Source of the DNA: Burkholderiales bacterium
GTDB taxonomy: Bacteria > Pseudomonadota > Gammaproteobacteria > Burkholderiales > Burkholderiaceae_C
DNA length: 5,831 nt
Direction: 5' to 3'
NCBI GenBank assembly: GCA_947453585.1
Contig: CANGHQ010000134.1
Location: forward strand, 1 to 5,831
Part shown: piece after piece, positions 5,305 through 5,831 of the stretch
Layout of the letters: each line of letters starts with the position of its first letter
Position numbering within the stretch: position 1 is the stretch's first letter
Translations under genes and position numbers: made by a program
Notes under the pieces: model-generated
What the model was told of the DNA's origin: nothing
Seen by the model: the letters and a program-made list of their open reading frames with translations, nothing else
Databases searched by the model: none

Positions 5305-5831
5305 ATGAACGCCCCCGCCAGCCTCCACAATCTGACGCCCCCTCTGGCGCTGCGCGAAGTGCCGCAAGCGCTGATTGGCGCGCTGCAAGCGCGTTTTGGC
5401 AGCCGCTGCGCCACCGGTCTGGCGGTGCGCGAGCAGCACGGGCGCGACGAGTCGGTGTTTGAAGTTCCGCCGCCTGCTGCCGTGGTGTTTGCCGAGTCCA
5501 CCGCAGATGTGGCCGCCGCCGTGGCGCTCGCGGCCCAGTACCGGGTGCCGGTGATTCCGTTTGGCGTGGGTTCTTCGCTAGAAGGCCATTTGCTGGCGGT
5601 GCAGGGCGGCATCAGCATTGACTTGGGGCGCATGAACCAGATCGTGGCCATCCACCCGGAAGACCTGACTGTGACCGTGCAGCCCGGCGTGACGCGCAAG
5701 CAGCTCAACGAGGCGCTCAAGAGCAGCGGCTTGTTTTTTCCGATCGACCCGGGCGCCGATGCGTCCCTGGGTGGCATGAGCGCCACCCGCGCTAGCGGTA
5801 CCAACGCGGTACGCTACGGCACCATGCGTGA
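5305..5831 (+). CDS. FAD-binding D-2-hydroxyacid (D-lactate/glycolate-type) dehydrogenase, N-terminal part, cut by window edge
   Basis: This is the start of a PCMH-type FAD enzyme of the GlcD / D-lactate dehydrogenase (cytochrome) family, which oxidises D-2-hydroxyacids and passes electrons to a cytochrome or quinone. The frame is open from the ATG at 5305 to the right edge: 175 codons plus two bases, of a usual ~460-480. FAD-binding landmarks are PFGVGSSLEGH (85-95) and the segment PIDPGADASLGG followed by MSATRASGTNAVRYGTMR (146-175). The C-terminal substrate-binding half is missing from the window, so D-lactate, glycolate or another substrate cannot be told apart. GAGGA (5291-5295) lies 9 nt before the ATG. 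There is no obvious signal peptide. It is divergent from DUF1993 across a 183 bp spacer that contains the GTATGC/GCATAC dyad. The family call is firm; the specific substrate is not. Confidence 0.9.
   Translation, partial: MNAPASLHNLTPPLALREVPQALIGALQARFGSRCATGLAVREQHGRDESVFEVPPPAAVVFAESTADVAAAVALAAQYRVPVIPFGVGSSLEGHLLAVQGGISIDLGRMNQIVAIHPEDLTVTVQPGVTRKQLNEALKSSGLFFPIDPGADASLGGMSATRASGTNAVRYGTMR

Noticed and set aside
5175..5804. 209-codon minus-strand frame opposite the FAD dehydrogenase start
   Set aside because: It is a shadow of the dehydrogenase frame and would also cover the DUF1993 promoter region.

Overview
The window is a compact, GC-rich stretch of bacterial chromosome. The gene families and their sequence style suggest a betaproteobacterium, most likely in or near the Comamonadaceae. 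This placement is by impression, not by any search. It holds seven protein genes, two of them cut by the window edges. I see no RNA genes, insertion sequences, prophage genes or CRISPR array.

Layout, left to right. (1) The N-terminal 262 codons of a long-type 3-oxoacyl-ACP synthase III (FabH family) on the minus strand, running off the left edge. (2) A 232-245 bp divergent spacer with a perfect ACCGGTG/CACCGGT inverted repeat and an A+T-rich block. (3) A plus-strand GGDEF diguanylate cyclase with an intact GGEEF active site and an RxxD inhibitory site. It ends tail-to-tail with a minus-strand cluster. (4) That cluster reads, in transcription order: a short MetE-core (MesD-like) methionine synthase, an SDR-fold protein without the classical catalytic Ser/Tyr, and a GST-kappa/2-hydroxychromene-2-carboxylate isomerase family protein. 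The first two meet at an ATGA junction inside a hexanucleotide repeat. (5) Upstream of the cluster, behind a terminator-like hairpin, is a minus-strand DUF1993 gene. (6) A 183 bp divergent spacer with two more inverted repeats. (7) The first 175 codons of a plus-strand FAD-binding D-2-hydroxyacid (D-lactate-type) dehydrogenase, cut by the right edge.

How the genes may work together. The diguanylate cyclase makes the second messenger c-di-GMP and has no obvious tie to its neighbours. The methionine synthase, SDR and thiol/glutathione-type isomerase look like one transcription unit. The first is a zinc-dependent thiol methyltransferase by its ligands; the other two have unknown substrates. That three-gene unit is the part most worth a second look: the usual MesD partner (MesX, DUF1852) is not beside it, and the SDR partner looks catalytically non-classical. 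Most of the window is otherwise ordinary housekeeping and accessory metabolism, and I found no clear sign of a wholly new system.
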